From Falsiroseomonas sp050563535 (GTDB lineage Bacteria; Pseudomonadota; Alphaproteobacteria; Acetobacterales; Acetobacteraceae): 64,000 nt of DNA. Each line of letters begins with the position of its first letter. The stretch's first letter is position 1. Positions 47,013 to 55,837 of the stretch are shown here, piece by piece. The notes under the pieces were generated by a model, which worked only from the letters and a program-made list of their open reading frames with translations, was not told the DNA's origin and did no database searches. Position numbers and translations under genes: made by a program. The stretch is taken from positions 62,001 through 126,000 of the forward strand of contig NZ_JBNXUO010000005.1 of assembly GCF_050563535.1 (NCBI RefSeq). The letters are read 5' to 3'.

Positions 47013-48050
47013 TCACCGCAGCAGCGCCGCGAGGGACAGGCGCGCCACCATCGAGGTCGCCTCGTAGGAGGCCTCGAGCCGGGATTGCAGTTGCCGCATG
47101 GCGGCGGATGCGGCGGCGAGGTCCACCTCCTCCGCCCCGCCGAGCTGCGCGCGCAGGGCGACCAGCGTGTCGCGGTGGCGGTCGCGCGTCGCCCCGATGC
47201 GTGCCTCGGCCGTGCCGAGCGCGCCCTGTTCCTCCGCCAGGCCTGCCGCGGCGCCGGCCAGCCCCTGCCGCACGCCGTCGAGCAGCGCCTGGTAGCCATC
47301 GCCCTGCGCCGCCTGCGCGGGCGTCAGCGCCGCGAGCGTGGCAAGGCCGCGCAGCAGCTCCCGGCCCCAGGACAGCGTCGCCTCGTCCGCCTGGTCGCGA
47401 TTGGCGAAGACGCCGAGCGCCACGCGCTCCCCCTCCGCCACCTGCACCGCGCGCCGCGGCTCGGCCAGGCCGGGCCCTTCCAGGAAGGCCGAGAAGGGCG
47501 AGGTCGCGCCGCCCGCCGCCGCGGCGGTCGCCGCCAGCACGCCGGCCGCGTTGCCGGGGCCGAGCGTCAGCACCGCCGCCGAGACCGCGCCGGCCATGGC
47601 GCCGGCGCCGATCGCGGCGCCATCCGGCACCGGCGCATGGGCGACGTCGGAGCCGGCGAACAGGTATTCGCCGTCATGGCGGGTGTTGAGCAGCGTCGCC
47701 GCCTCGGCCAGCGCGGCGCGGGCGCCGATCGCCAGCGCCTCCACCCCCGCGGTGCCGAGGGTGCGCGCCCGCAGCGCCTCCGCCGCCATGCCGCCGGCCA
47801 GCCGGTCCAGCCGGCCCAGCACGCCCTGCGTGACATCGGCGCGGGCCAGCGCGCGGTCCGCCGCCGCGGCCTGCGCCTCCCGCCGGGCGATCTCGCCGCG
47901 CAGGCCGATGGCGCGGCGCGCCTCGGCGCCGAGGTCCCCGTGCCGTTCGCCCTTCTGCCCGGTCGCGACCTGGCGCGAGACGACGTCCATGCGGTTGCGC
48001 AGCGCCGCCTGGTCGATCGCCAGCGCGCCGATCGTGCCGATGATGCTCAT
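47013..48050 (-). CDS. flgL: Flagellar hook-filament junction protein FlgL
   Basis: A 345-residue flagellin-like protein. The N-terminus IGALAIDQAALRNRMDVVSRQVATGQKGE is flagellin-D0-like, and the C-terminus SYEATSMVARLSLAALLR is the matching coiled helix. LLNTRHDGEYLFAGS (~130) is a strong FlgL motif. It sits between the hook (via FlgK) and filament. Order flgE-flgK-flgL on the minus strand is standard, with 16 nt between flgK stop and this start. The 224-nt gap to flbT downstream may hold a promoter and a CCCGG/CCGGG hairpin. Confidence 0.88.
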   Translation of the reverse strand: MSIIGTIGALAIDQAALRNRMDVVSRQVATGQKGERHGDLGAEARRAIGLRGEIARREAQAAAADRALARADVTQGVLGRLDRLAGGMAAEALRARTLGTAGVEALAIGARAALAEAATLLNTRHDGEYLFAGSDVAHAPVPDGAAIGAGAMAGAVSAAVLTLGPGNAAGVLAATAAAAGGATSPFSAFLEGPGLAEPRRAVQVAEGERVALGVFANRDQADEATLSWGRELLRGLATLAALTPAQAAQGDGYQALLDGVRQGLAGAAAGLAEEQGALGTAEARIGATRDRHRDTLVALRAQLGGAEEVDLAAASAAMRQLQSRLEASYEATSMVARLSLAALLR

Positions 48051-48066
48051 GGGGGCCTCCGCCTGC

Positions 48067-49587
48067 CTATCTCACCGCGCCGAACAGCGCGTCCCACATC
48101 GCCTGCACGGTCGAGACGACGCGCGCATTGACGCCGTAGGCGGTCTGGAGCTGCACCATCGCCGCGACCTCCGTGTCCACGTCGACGCCGGACCTCGCCG
48201 CGATCCGCTCCGCAAGGAGGTCGCGGAAGGCGCCGGCGCGGCCCGCTGCCTCCTCGGCGCCGGCGCGCGCGGCGCCATGCTCGGCGACGAGCGCGGCACC
48301 ATAGGCCTCCAGCGTGCGGAGCCCCGAGAGGGACGAGACGAGCAGCCCGTCCGGCCCGAGCCCCGCCGCGGCGATCGCCGGCTGCGCCACCCCGGGCGCG
48401 ACGGTGGCGCCGAGCGCGTGGTCGAGCAGCCGGTCGATCAACTGCGCGAAGCCGGCGGGCCCGGCCGGCGGGTTGGGGATGAAGGCGGTGGGTCCGCCCG
48501 GCGCGGCCGCCACGGCATGCGTGCCGTCGCGCACCAGCGCGGGATCGGCGCGCACCGCCGCGCCCACCCGGATGGCGCCCGCGAAGCCGATCGCGGGGCC
48601 GCCGGCATAGGGCAGGGTCGCGTCCGGCACCGCGCCGCCACCATCGGTGAACAGCCGCAGGCCCTGCGCCTCGAAGCGATGGGCCAGATGCGCGGCGGCA
48701 AGGTCGAGCTCCGCCTGCATGCGCGGCAGGGTCGCGTCGCGCAGCTCGGCCGCCGCCGCCAGGCGCCCGCCGGCCAGCCGGCGCGTCACGTCCTGGCCGC
48801 CGAGCATCACGCCGGGCAGGCCGGCGCCGTGATGGAGACCCGGCGCGAGCGTCGCCGGCGCCACCGAGAAAGGCGCGCCCGCATCGAGCGGCAGCACCAT
48901 CCCCCCGCGCGCGAGGAGCGTCACGTCGCCATCCGCCCGCCGCACCACGCGCAGCTCCAGCGCCTCCGATAGGCGGGCGATGGCCAGGTCACGTCTGTCC
49001 TCCAGCGCCGCCGCGCCGCGGCCGGCCGCCGTCTCGCGCCGGATGTCGGCGGTCAGCGCGCTGATCTCGGCCAGCGCGGCATTGGCCAGCGCCGCCTCGG
49101 TCTCCAGCGCGTCATGCGCGGCCTGCCGCGCCTCCCCGATCGCCGCGGCGACTCCGTTGAATCGCGTCGCGAGGTCCGCGGCGGCCTGCACCACCGCGCC
49201 ACGGCGGATGGCGTCGGCCGGCGCCTCGCGCAGGGCGACGAGGCCGGCATGGAGGCCGGAGAGAAGGCCGCCGAGGCTGTCGCCATCCTCCGGCCGGCCA
49301 TGCGCCGCCTCGACCCCCGACAGCAGCCGCAGCCGCAGCCCGCCGGCCGCAGCCTCGCCGCGCGCGCGGTCGGCCGCGGCGGACAGCGCCGCATCCACGT
49401 CGCGCGTCGGCACCTGGCCGCGCACGCCGATGCCGGTGCCGGCCATGCCGAGCGCGACGCCCGCCAGCGTCTTGCGGGTGTGGCCCTCGGTGCCGGCATT
49501 GGCGATGTCGTCGGCGGCGCGGGCCATCTGCCGGTCCAGCAGGCGCAGGCCGCTCCGCGCGACGGTCAGGGCGAGGTCGAGGCTCAT
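48067..49587 (-). CDS. flgK: Flagellar hook-associated protein 1 FlgK
   Basis: A 506-residue hook-associated protein. The start LALTVARSGLRLLDRQMARAADDIANAGTEGHTRK is the rod/hook N-terminal motif, and the end VAAMVQLQTAYGVNARVVSTVQAMWDALFG is the FlgK C-terminal helix. It caps the hook and links it to FlgL. Its start is separated from the flgE stop by a 25-bp tandem repeat block (70 nt). It is shorter than many FlgK (~500-550), but complete. Confidence 0.92.
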   Translation of the reverse strand: MSLDLALTVARSGLRLLDRQMARAADDIANAGTEGHTRKTLAGVALGMAGTGIGVRGQVPTRDVDAALSAAADRARGEAAAGGLRLRLLSGVEAAHGRPEDGDSLGGLLSGLHAGLVALREAPADAIRRGAVVQAAADLATRFNGVAAAIGEARQAAHDALETEAALANAALAEISALTADIRRETAAGRGAAALEDRRDLAIARLSEALELRVVRRADGDVTLLARGGMVLPLDAGAPFSVAPATLAPGLHHGAGLPGVMLGGQDVTRRLAGGRLAAAAELRDATLPRMQAELDLAAAHLAHRFEAQGLRLFTDGGGAVPDATLPYAGGPAIGFAGAIRVGAAVRADPALVRDGTHAVAAAPGGPTAFIPNPPAGPAGFAQLIDRLLDHALGATVAPGVAQPAIAAAGLGPDGLLVSSLSGLRTLEAYGAALVAEHGAARAGAEEAAGRAGAFRDLLAERIAARSGVDVDTEVAAMVQLQTAYGVNARVVSTVQAMWDALFGAVR

Positions 49588-49603
49588 GTCGCGTCATCCG
49601 CGC

Positions 49604-49678
49604 GGCGTCGGCGCCGCATGTTGCCCGCGGCGTCAACGCCGCATATTGCCCGCGGCGTCAACGCCGCATATTGATCGT
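49604..49678. repeat. Three-copy 25-bp tandem repeat at the flgE-flgK junction
   Basis: Units at 49604-49628, 49629-49653 and 49654-49678. Units 2 and 3 agree except for the last bases; unit 1 differs by a few bases. Each contains a 7-bp stem, GCGGCGT/ACGCCGC, so the transcript would form three short hairpins. Unit 3 includes the flgE stop codon. Confidence 0.9.
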
Positions 49679-51100
49679 GTCCTGCAGCATTTCGTCGCTG
49701 GCGGTGACGATGCGGGTGTTCGCGGTGTAGGCACGCTGCGCGAGGATGAGCTTCGAGAATTCGCTCGCGATGTCCACGTTCGACCGCTCGATCGAGCCCG
49801 TCACCAGCTTGCCGACCCCGTTCGACGCGGCATCCGTCAGCCGCGCCTCCCCGCTCTCCAGCGTGCGCATGAAGGCCTGGCCATCCAGCCGCTGCAGCCG
49901 GTCCGGCTCGTTGAAGGCGGCGACCGGGATGCGCGCGATGACGCGGGACTGACCGTTGTCGTAGTTCACCACGATGTCGCCGGTCTCGCGCAGCGCCACG
50001 CCGGAGAAGGAGCCTCCCGGCACGCCGTCCTGCCCGAAGTTGCGGACGTTGTAGCTGGCGCCGGCATATTGCGTCAGCCCCTCCGGCCGCCCGAAGCGCC
50101 CGAAGGAGAAGCTGAGCGGGCTTGCCGGCAGGCCGCCGAGCGGCATGGTGACGGTGAGGTCCGCGGCATCGCCCGATGCCGTCGTCGCGGGCGGGGTGGT
50201 GCCGTTGACGTCGTTGATGTCGATCAGCGTGCCGGCGGGCTGGGCGGGGTTGCTGCCATCCGCGAAGACCAGCTCGGCGATGCGGCTGCCGGTGGAGACG
50301 GGCGCGCCGGGCTGCTGGATGCGGACCTGCCAGGTGTGGTTGCCGGTGCGGCGCCAGTCGAGCTGGAGCTGGTGGGCCGTGCCCAGCGCATCGTAGATCT
50401 GGATGGTGGAGCTGACCTCGCGGTCCGCCAGCGCGGGCGGCAGCACCGCGCGCTGCGCGAAGCCGATCGGCGCGTTGGCGGCGACCGCCGGGCCCGCCTC
50501 GTCCACGTCCGGCGTCGCCGCGTTGTCGGTGGCGGCCGCGAGGGCCGCGGAGAGCGACGGGATGGCAAGGCCGGCGGGCAGGTTCGCCGCGAGGTCGATG
50601 CGCGTGGTCGCCACCGGGTTGTAGATCTGGTCGGTGATGCGGATCGGTGTCACCGAGGTGCGGTCGACGGCGCCGCTGCCGTTCACCTGCCAGCCCTGGA
50701 GGTAGTAGTTGGCGCTGTTCACCAGGTAGCCGTCGCGGTCGAGCTGGAAGTCCCCGGCGCGGGTGTAGAAGGCGCGTTCGTCGAACACCACCCGGCCATC
50801 CGCGCTGCCGCGCGCCTGCGCCACCGAGAAGAAGCCCTGGCCCGCGATCGCCATGGCCAACGGGTTGTCGGTCTGCTCGACCGTGCCCTGGATGGTGTTG
50901 GTGTAGTCCGGCCGCGCCTCCACCGAACCGGGCGCGTGCGCGCGTTCGCTGGACCGCGTGAGCCAGGAGACGAAGCTGGTGTCCACGCGCTTGTAGCCGA
51001 CCGTCTGGCTGTTCGCGACATTGTCGGAGATGTGGCCGAGGTTGCGGGCCTGGGCGGACAGGCCACTGATGGCGGTGGTCATCGAGCCGAGCAGCGACAT
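49658..51100 (-). CDS. flgE: Flagellar hook protein FlgE
   Basis: A 480-residue hook protein. N-terminal rod/hook motif SLLGSMTTAISGLSAQARNLGHISDNVANSQTVGYKR (split) and C-terminal SNVDIASEFSKLILAQRAYTANTRIVTASDEMLQDTINMRR (split) are both complete. NPLAMAIAGQGFFSV (~80) is the FlgE core. ATG 51100 follows a putative AGGAG site. It is the first gene of the minus-strand block and has a near-perfect sigma-54 promoter 51 nt upstream. The 3' end lies inside the tandem repeat. It would polymerise ~120 copies into the flexible hook. Confidence 0.94.
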   Translation of the reverse strand: MSLLGSMTTAISGLSAQARNLGHISDNVANSQTVGYKRVDTSFVSWLTRSSERAHAPGSVEARPDYTNTIQGTVEQTDNPLAMAIAGQGFFSVAQARGSADGRVVFDERAFYTRAGDFQLDRDGYLVNSANYYLQGWQVNGSGAVDRTSVTPIRITDQIYNPVATTRIDLAANLPAGLAIPSLSAALAAATDNAATPDVDEAGPAVAANAPIGFAQRAVLPPALADREVSSTIQIYDALGTAHQLQLDWRRTGNHTWQVRIQQPGAPVSTGSRIAELVFADGSNPAQPAGTLIDINDVNGTTPPATTASGDAADLTVTMPLGGLPASPLSFSFGRFGRPEGLTQYAGASYNVRNFGQDGVPGGSFSGVALRETGDIVVNYDNGQSRVIARIPVAAFNEPDRLQRLDGQAFMRTLESGEARLTDAASNGVGKLVTGSIERSNVDIASEFSKLILAQRAYTANTRIVTASDEMLQDTINMRR

Positions 51101-51150
51101 CGCGGCATGAACTCCTGTGAGGGCGTGTCGGAGTGATCCGCGGCGGCCAG

Positions 51151-51166
51151 CGCAAGGCCCGTGCCA
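51151..51166 (-). promoter_or_regulatory. Sigma-54 promoter for flgE operon
   Basis: On the minus strand TGGCACG-GGCC-TTGCG matches the -24/-12 consensus TGGCACG-N4-TTGCA with only the last base differing and correct 10-bp spacing between GG and GC. It is 51 nt upstream of the flgE ATG. Confidence 0.85.
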
Positions 51167-51259
51167 GCCCTGGCGCGGTCCGCCCCTGCGGATGCTGCCG
51201 CGCGCCGGCAGAAGCTGCCGCCGCGTGGAGCCCCCTGCCGGGCGGCGCGGCGCGGCGGC

Positions 51260-51275
51260 TGGCATGCGCATTGCC
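51260..51275 (+). promoter_or_regulatory. Sigma-54 promoter for fliK operon
   Basis: TGGCATG-CGCA-TTGCC fits the -24/-12 consensus with correct spacing; one mismatch in the -24 box (T for C) and one at the final base. The start codon of fliK (51308) is 32 nt downstream, so the leader is short. Confidence 0.82.
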
Positions 51276-51307
51276 CTGCGTCGCCCCGGACCCGGGATCG
51301 CGCGCCG

Positions 51308-53359
51308 ATGGAATGTCTCGCCCTGCCGCCGACGCTGACCAGCCCCCCCGTGGCGCCGCCACAGGCCGCGTCCGCGGTGCCCGTCTTCGCCGCGCTGCTC
51401 GGCGAGGCGATGACGGTGGCGTTGGCGGACCCAGCGACGGTCGCCGCCGGGGCGCCCGCCGGGCTCCCCGTCACGGATGCCGCGGCCTTCGCGATGGGCG
51501 GGGAAGCTCCGCAGCCCCTGCTTCCTCCGTCTGGGCTGCCCGGGATGGTGCTGCCCCCGGCCCCGCAGCCGCCCGCGCCGCTGCCGGCGCCGCCCGTGGT
51601 GGCGCAGGGGGAGGAGGCCGAGGCCCGGACCGGTCCCCCCGCGACGGCCCCGGCGCGCCATCCAGGGGCGACTGGACCCGCGCCGCCGCCCCTGCTGCGG
51701 CGTGCCGCGGGCGAGGCGGCGGGCGAGGACGGGGCCCTGCCCGAGACCCCCGCAGCCAGTCCCGCGGCAAACTCCGCGGAGACCGCAACGCCGCCCCCGC
51801 CTGTGCCGCGAGGTGCCGTGGTGCGGCCGGCGCGTGAAGGAGCGGCCCGGGCCGACCTGACCGCCGCCGTACCGGAGCGGGAAGCGGGAGTTGCCGGAGC
51901 GCCGGAGCCCGCTGCCCCGTCGCCGCCCACCCCCGCCGCCGCCGGCCCGCCGACGCGCGGGGATGCCGGCCGCCGCGCCGCGCCCGCCGAGCCCCGGGAG
52001 CCCGCCCAGGTCGAGGGGGACGCCGAGTCCCCGGCCATGAACGCCCCTCTGCCGGCGGCCGCGACGGTGGTTCCGACCGCCCCGCCCGTGCCCGCCCCGG
52101 GCAAGGAGCCTTCCCAAGGCAAGGAACCCGCGCCAGCGCGGCGGAGCCCGGCGGCCCCGCCGGGGGCAGCGCCGCGCCCGGCGGACCCGGCGGCTGCCCC
52201 GCCGGGCGATCCGGCACCCGGCCCATCCCCGCCGATGCGACCACCCACCGGACTGCCGCGCCCCTCGGCGCAGGGGATGGGTCCTGCGCCGCCGCCGGCG
52301 GATGCGGCCCCCCCGCAGGTCCCGGCCTCCGGACAGGGCATGGGGAATGGACAGGCCCCGGCCGTGTCCGATGCTGCCTCGGACACGGTCGCGGCGATGC
52401 CGGCCGCCTTGCCTGGGCCGTCGGACCCTGCCGCGACGGTGCCGCCGGGCCTCGAGCAGGCCGTCCACGCGGCATCCGCACCGGCCATGCGGCCCGGACC
52501 GGCCGGCACCGCGGCCGCAGCCGCGCCGCCTCCGGCCGCCATCGCGCCGCCGGCCGTCATCCCGTCCCGCGAAGGCGGCACCACGGGGGTGGACGGCCCG
52601 CCCCGACAGGCAGCCGGCGCCGTGCCCGACAAGCCCTCCCGCGCTCCGGCCGCCATCCCGAGGGCCGGCGAGGCGGTGCCAACGCTGGAACTCCGCCCCG
52701 CCGGCCCGCCCGACATGCCTGCCTCCCCGCCGGCCATCGCCGCCGCGGCGCCGATGGATGCGCGGGCGGCCCCGGCGCCCCTGACCGATGCGTTGGCCCC
52801 CGCCGTCCTGGACCCCGTGCCGCCGGCCACCGCCGAGCCGCCCGCCCGCCCGTCATCGCCGGACCCGCCCGCCCCGCCCCCCGCGCCACCCTCATCCCCG
52901 CCCGAGGTCCCCGCAGCGGCGCGGGCCGCAACCCCGATTCCCTGGCCCGCGCGCCAGGTCGCGCCCTTCGTCGTCGCGCTCGCCCTCGGGCCGGATGCGC
53001 GCGTCACCCTCACGCTCGAACCGGCGGAGCTCGGGCAGGTCGAGGTCGCCATCGAGCGCGGCGCGGCGGGCGAGGCGCAGGTGCGCGTCACGGCGGAACG
53101 GCCGGAGACGCTCGCGCTGCTGCAACGCGACGGGCGGGAGCTGGAGCGTGCGCTGCACGCCGCCGGCCTCGGCGAACGCGGGACGCAGCTGTCCTTCGGC
53201 CTGTCCGCCGGCTCCGGCGGCGACACCGGGCGCGAGGCTGCGCAGCGCGACGCGCAGCGCCAGCCGCGCGGTGCGCCCGCCTTCCACGCCGCCCCGGTGC
53301 CGATGCCCGGCACCGGCGCCCTGACGCCGCGGCGCGGCCTGATCGACCTTGCCGTCTGA
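51308..53359 (+). CDS. fliK: Flagellar hook-length control protein FliK
   Basis: A 683-residue protein. The N-terminal ~540 residues are Pro/Ala-rich and disordered, serving as the length ruler. The C-terminal hook domain contains VTLTLEPAELGQVEVAIERG (~570) and LALLQRDGRELERALHAAGL, the FliK/Flg_hook signature that talks to FlhB. ATG 51308 is chosen as it follows the sigma-54 promoter; the open frame continues upstream to 51161 in promoter DNA. It heads the plus-strand flagellar block with flgD 12 nt downstream. It switches export from hook to filament substrates. Confidence 0.88.
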   Translation: MECLALPPTLTSPPVAPPQAASAVPVFAALLGEAMTVALADPATVAAGAPAGLPVTDAAAFAMGGEAPQPLLPPSGLPGMVLPPAPQPPAPLPAPPVVAQGEEAEARTGPPATAPARHPGATGPAPPPLLRRAAGEAAGEDGALPETPAASPAANSAETATPPPPVPRGAVVRPAREGAARADLTAAVPEREAGVAGAPEPAAPSPPTPAAAGPPTRGDAGRRAAPAEPREPAQVEGDAESPAMNAPLPAAATVVPTAPPVPAPGKEPSQGKEPAPARRSPAAPPGAAPRPADPAAAPPGDPAPGPSPPMRPPTGLPRPSAQGMGPAPPPADAAPPQVPASGQGMGNGQAPAVSDAASDTVAAMPAALPGPSDPAATVPPGLEQAVHAASAPAMRPGPAGTAAAAAPPPAAIAPPAVIPSREGGTTGVDGPPRQAAGAVPDKPSRAPAAIPRAGEAVPTLELRPAGPPDMPASPPAIAAAAPMDARAAPAPLTDALAPAVLDPVPPATAEPPARPSSPDPPAPPPAPPSSPPEVPAAARAATPIPWPARQVAPFVVALALGPDARVTLTLEPAELGQVEVAIERGAAGEAQVRVTAERPETLALLQRDGRELERALHAAGLGERGTQLSFGLSAGSGGDTGREAAQRDAQRQPRGAPAFHAAPVPMPGTGALTPRRGLIDLAV

Positions 53360-53371
53360 CGGAGCACAGCG

Positions 53372-54031
53372 ATGAGCGCCACCATCTCCTCCCCCACCCC
53401 GGCCGCGCCCGCGGCGGCGGCCGGCGCCGGGCCGCGGCTCTCGGCCGATCTCGGCACCTTCCTGACGCTGCTGACGACGCAGCTGCGCAACCAGGACCCG
53501 ACCCAGCCGATGGATGCGAACCAGCTGACGCAACAGCTCGTGCAGTTCGCGACGGTGGAGCAGCAGCTCCAGGGCAACCGCACGCTGGAACGGCTGCTGA
53601 CCCTGCAGCAGGCCGGCCAGCTGGCCGGTGCGGCGGCGCTGGTCGGACGCCGCGTGACGGTGGAGGGCGACCGCCTGCCGCTGCAATCCGGCGCCGCGGA
53701 GGTCGGCCTGCCCGCCGCCGGCCGCGCCCGCACGGCCCGCATCGAGGTCAGCGACGCCGCCGGCGCCGTGCTGCGGACGGAGGATGTCACGCTGGCAGCG
53801 GGTGTCAGCGCATGGCGCTGGGATGGCCGCGATGCGCGCGGCGTGCAGCGCCCCGACGGCGCCTATCGCGTGGCGGTGCGGGGGCTCGGCGCGGATGGCA
53901 TGGATGTGCCGCTGTCCTTCACCGTCGCCGGCCTCGTCACCGGCGCGGGGCGCGAAGGGGGCGACCTGGTGCTGCGGATGGGCGGCGTGACGGTGGGCTT
54001 CGACCGGCTGCGCGAACTGCCGGGCTCTTAA
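53372..54031 (+). CDS. flgD: Flagellar hook-capping scaffold FlgD
   Basis: A 219-residue hook-assembly scaffold. The N-terminal signature LGTFLTLLTTQLRNQDPTQPMDANQLTQQLVQFATVEQQ (split) is diagnostic. The rest forms Tudor/FlgD Ig-like domains with VSAWRWDGRDARGVQRPDGAYRV. It caps the growing hook to add FlgE. GGAG lies 8 nt before the ATG. It is co-transcribed with fliK, whose stop is 12 nt upstream. Confidence 0.94.
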   Translation: MSATISSPTPAAPAAAAGAGPRLSADLGTFLTLLTTQLRNQDPTQPMDANQLTQQLVQFATVEQQLQGNRTLERLLTLQQAGQLAGAAALVGRRVTVEGDRLPLQSGAAEVGLPAAGRARTARIEVSDAAGAVLRTEDVTLAAGVSAWRWDGRDARGVQRPDGAYRVAVRGLGADGMDVPLSFTVAGLVTGAGREGGDLVLRMGGVTVGFDRLRELPGS

Positions 54032-54163
54032 CCACAAACTTACCCTGCCGGCGGCAAGACCTGCCGGGGCCGCACTCCGCGGCCGCTCGGGGTGGCAGGA
54101 CGCTGTGCAGATGCTGGTGACCGCAGGATGCGGGTGGCGGGTGGCAGGGGCGGGGCGGGGCGC

Positions 54164-55837
54164 ATGGCCGGGCTGATCGCCCAGCTGCGCGGCTTCGGCG
54201 CGCTGCGGCTGGCGGCGCTGGCCGGGGTCGGCGCCGCGGTGCTCGGCCTGCTGGCCGTGCTGGCGCTGCGCGCGGCGGAACCGCCGATGGCGCTGCTCTA
54301 CGGCGACCTCGACCCGCGCGATGCGGGGCAGGTGGTGGCGGCGCTGGAACGCGCGCGCGTGCCGCACCGGCTGGCCGGCGGCGGGGCGCAGGTGCTGGTG
54401 CCGGAAGCCGATGTGCCGCGCCTGCGGCTGCTGCTGGCGCGCGATGGCCTGCCCTCCGGCGGGTCCGTCGGCTACGAGATCTTCGACCGCGGCGAGAGCC
54501 TGACCACCACGCCCTTCCAGCAGGACGTGAACCGCCTGCGCGCGCTGGAAGGGGAATTGTCGCGCACCATCCGCGGCCTGGCCGGCGTGCGCACCGCGCG
54601 CGTCCACCTGGTGCTGCCGCGGCGCGAGCCCTTCTCGCGCGAACGCGGCGAGGCGCAGGCGAGCGTCGTGCTGTCCATGCAGGGCGCGCAGCGGCTGGAC
54701 CGGGACGGCGTGCAGGCCGTGCTGCACCTGGTCGCCGCCGCCGTGCCGGGGCTGCGGCCGCAGCAGGTCTCGATCGTGGACAGCCGGGGCGAGCTGCTGG
54801 CGCGCGGCGGCCAGGCGCTGGCCGGCCCCGCCGCCGCCCAGACCGCCGAGGAAATGCGCCGCGCGCAGGAACTGCGCCTGGCCCGCGCGGTGGAGGACCT
54901 GCTCGAGCGCACGCTCGGCGCCGGGCGCGTGCGGGCCGAGGCCTCGGTCGAGATGGATTTCGACCGCGTGCAGACGGTCGAGGAGCGCTTCGACCCCGAG
55001 AACCAGGTCCCGCGCAGCACGCAGTCCAGCACCGAGACGAGCCGCAACGGGGAGCCCGGGAACGTCTCCGTCGCCAACCAGCTGCCCGGCGGCGATGCGC
55101 AGGCCGGCGGCGCCCGGCAGGAGCAGTCGCGGCAGGAGGAGACGACGAATTTCGAGATCGGCCGCGTGACGCGCAACACCACGCGCGAACATCCGGCGCT
55201 GCGCCGGCTGTCGCTCGCCGTGCTGGTCGACGGCGTGTGGGAACCGGTGGCCGGCGCCGCCCCGCGCTTCCGCGATCGCACGCCGGAGGAGTTGCAGCGC
55301 ATCGCCGCGCTCGCGCGCTCCGCCGTCGGCTTCAACGAGGGGCGCGGCGACCGGGTGGAGGTGGTGAGCCTGCGCTTCGCCGAGCCGCCGCCGGCGGATG
55401 CCGCGCCGGACGGCTTCGTCATCCTCGGCCACGCCGTGCCGCCGGCGCTGATGGGCCGCATCGTGGAGAGCGCGATCCTGGGGCTGGTGGCGCTGGCGGC
55501 CATCCTGCTGGTGGGCCGGCCGGTCGCCGGGCGGCTCGCCCTGGCGCTGGCGCCGCAGCCGGCCCTGGCAGCCGCGAGTCCGGGCGCGGCGGGGGCGGGC
55601 GTCGCCTTCGAAGGGGCCGCGGCGGCGCTGCCGCCGGGCACCGCCTCCGGCACGGCCGGTCCCGCGGCGCTGCCAGCCGCTGCGGAAGGCGAGGCGGAAG
55701 CGATGGTGAACGTCGCGCGGGTGGAAGGGCAGATGCGCGCCTCCGCCCTGCAGGCGCTGGCCGAGATGGTGGAGAAGCACCCCGAACAGACCGCAGCCGT
55801 GCTGCGCCGCTGGCTCGCCCCGCAGGAGGCACCATGA
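54164..55837 (+). CDS. fliF: Flagellar MS-ring protein FliF
   Basis: A 557-residue MS-ring subunit. Transmembrane helix 1 (~15-35) is followed by YGDLDPRDAGQVVAALERARVPHRL, EGELSRTIRGLAGVRTARVHLVLPRREPFSR (split), and a second helix near 440-460 before the FliG-binding C-terminus (ASALQALAEMVEKHPEQ). ATG 54164 gives a typical N-terminus; ATG 54128 is an alternative with a better ribosome site. The stop overlaps the fliG start (ATGA). It forms the inner-membrane ring on which the rotor and export gate assemble. Confidence 0.92.
   Translation: MAGLIAQLRGFGALRLAALAGVGAAVLGLLAVLALRAAEPPMALLYGDLDPRDAGQVVAALERARVPHRLAGGGAQVLVPEADVPRLRLLLARDGLPSGGSVGYEIFDRGESLTTTPFQQDVNRLRALEGELSRTIRGLAGVRTARVHLVLPRREPFSRERGEAQASVVLSMQGAQRLDRDGVQAVLHLVAAAVPGLRPQQVSIVDSRGELLARGGQALAGPAAAQTAEEMRRAQELRLARAVEDLLERTLGAGRVRAEASVEMDFDRVQTVEERFDPENQVPRSTQSSTETSRNGEPGNVSVANQLPGGDAQAGGARQEQSRQEETTNFEIGRVTRNTTREHPALRRLSLAVLVDGVWEPVAGAAPRFRDRTPEELQRIAALARSAVGFNEGRGDRVEVVSLRFAEPPPADAAPDGFVILGHAVPPALMGRIVESAILGLVALAAILLVGRPVAGRLALALAPQPALAAASPGAAGAGVAFEGAAAALPPGTASGTAGPAALPAAAEGEAEAMVNVARVEGQMRASALQALAEMVEKHPEQTAAVLRRWLAPQEAP

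Noticed and set aside
49604..49678. Possible CRISPR array
   Set aside because: Units are contiguous 25-bp tandem copies with no spacers and no cas gene nearby.
54093..54109. Sigma-54-like TGGCAGG ... TGTGCA upstream of fliF
   Set aside because: The GG-to-GC distance is one base too long, and the gene follows flgD closely in the same operon.
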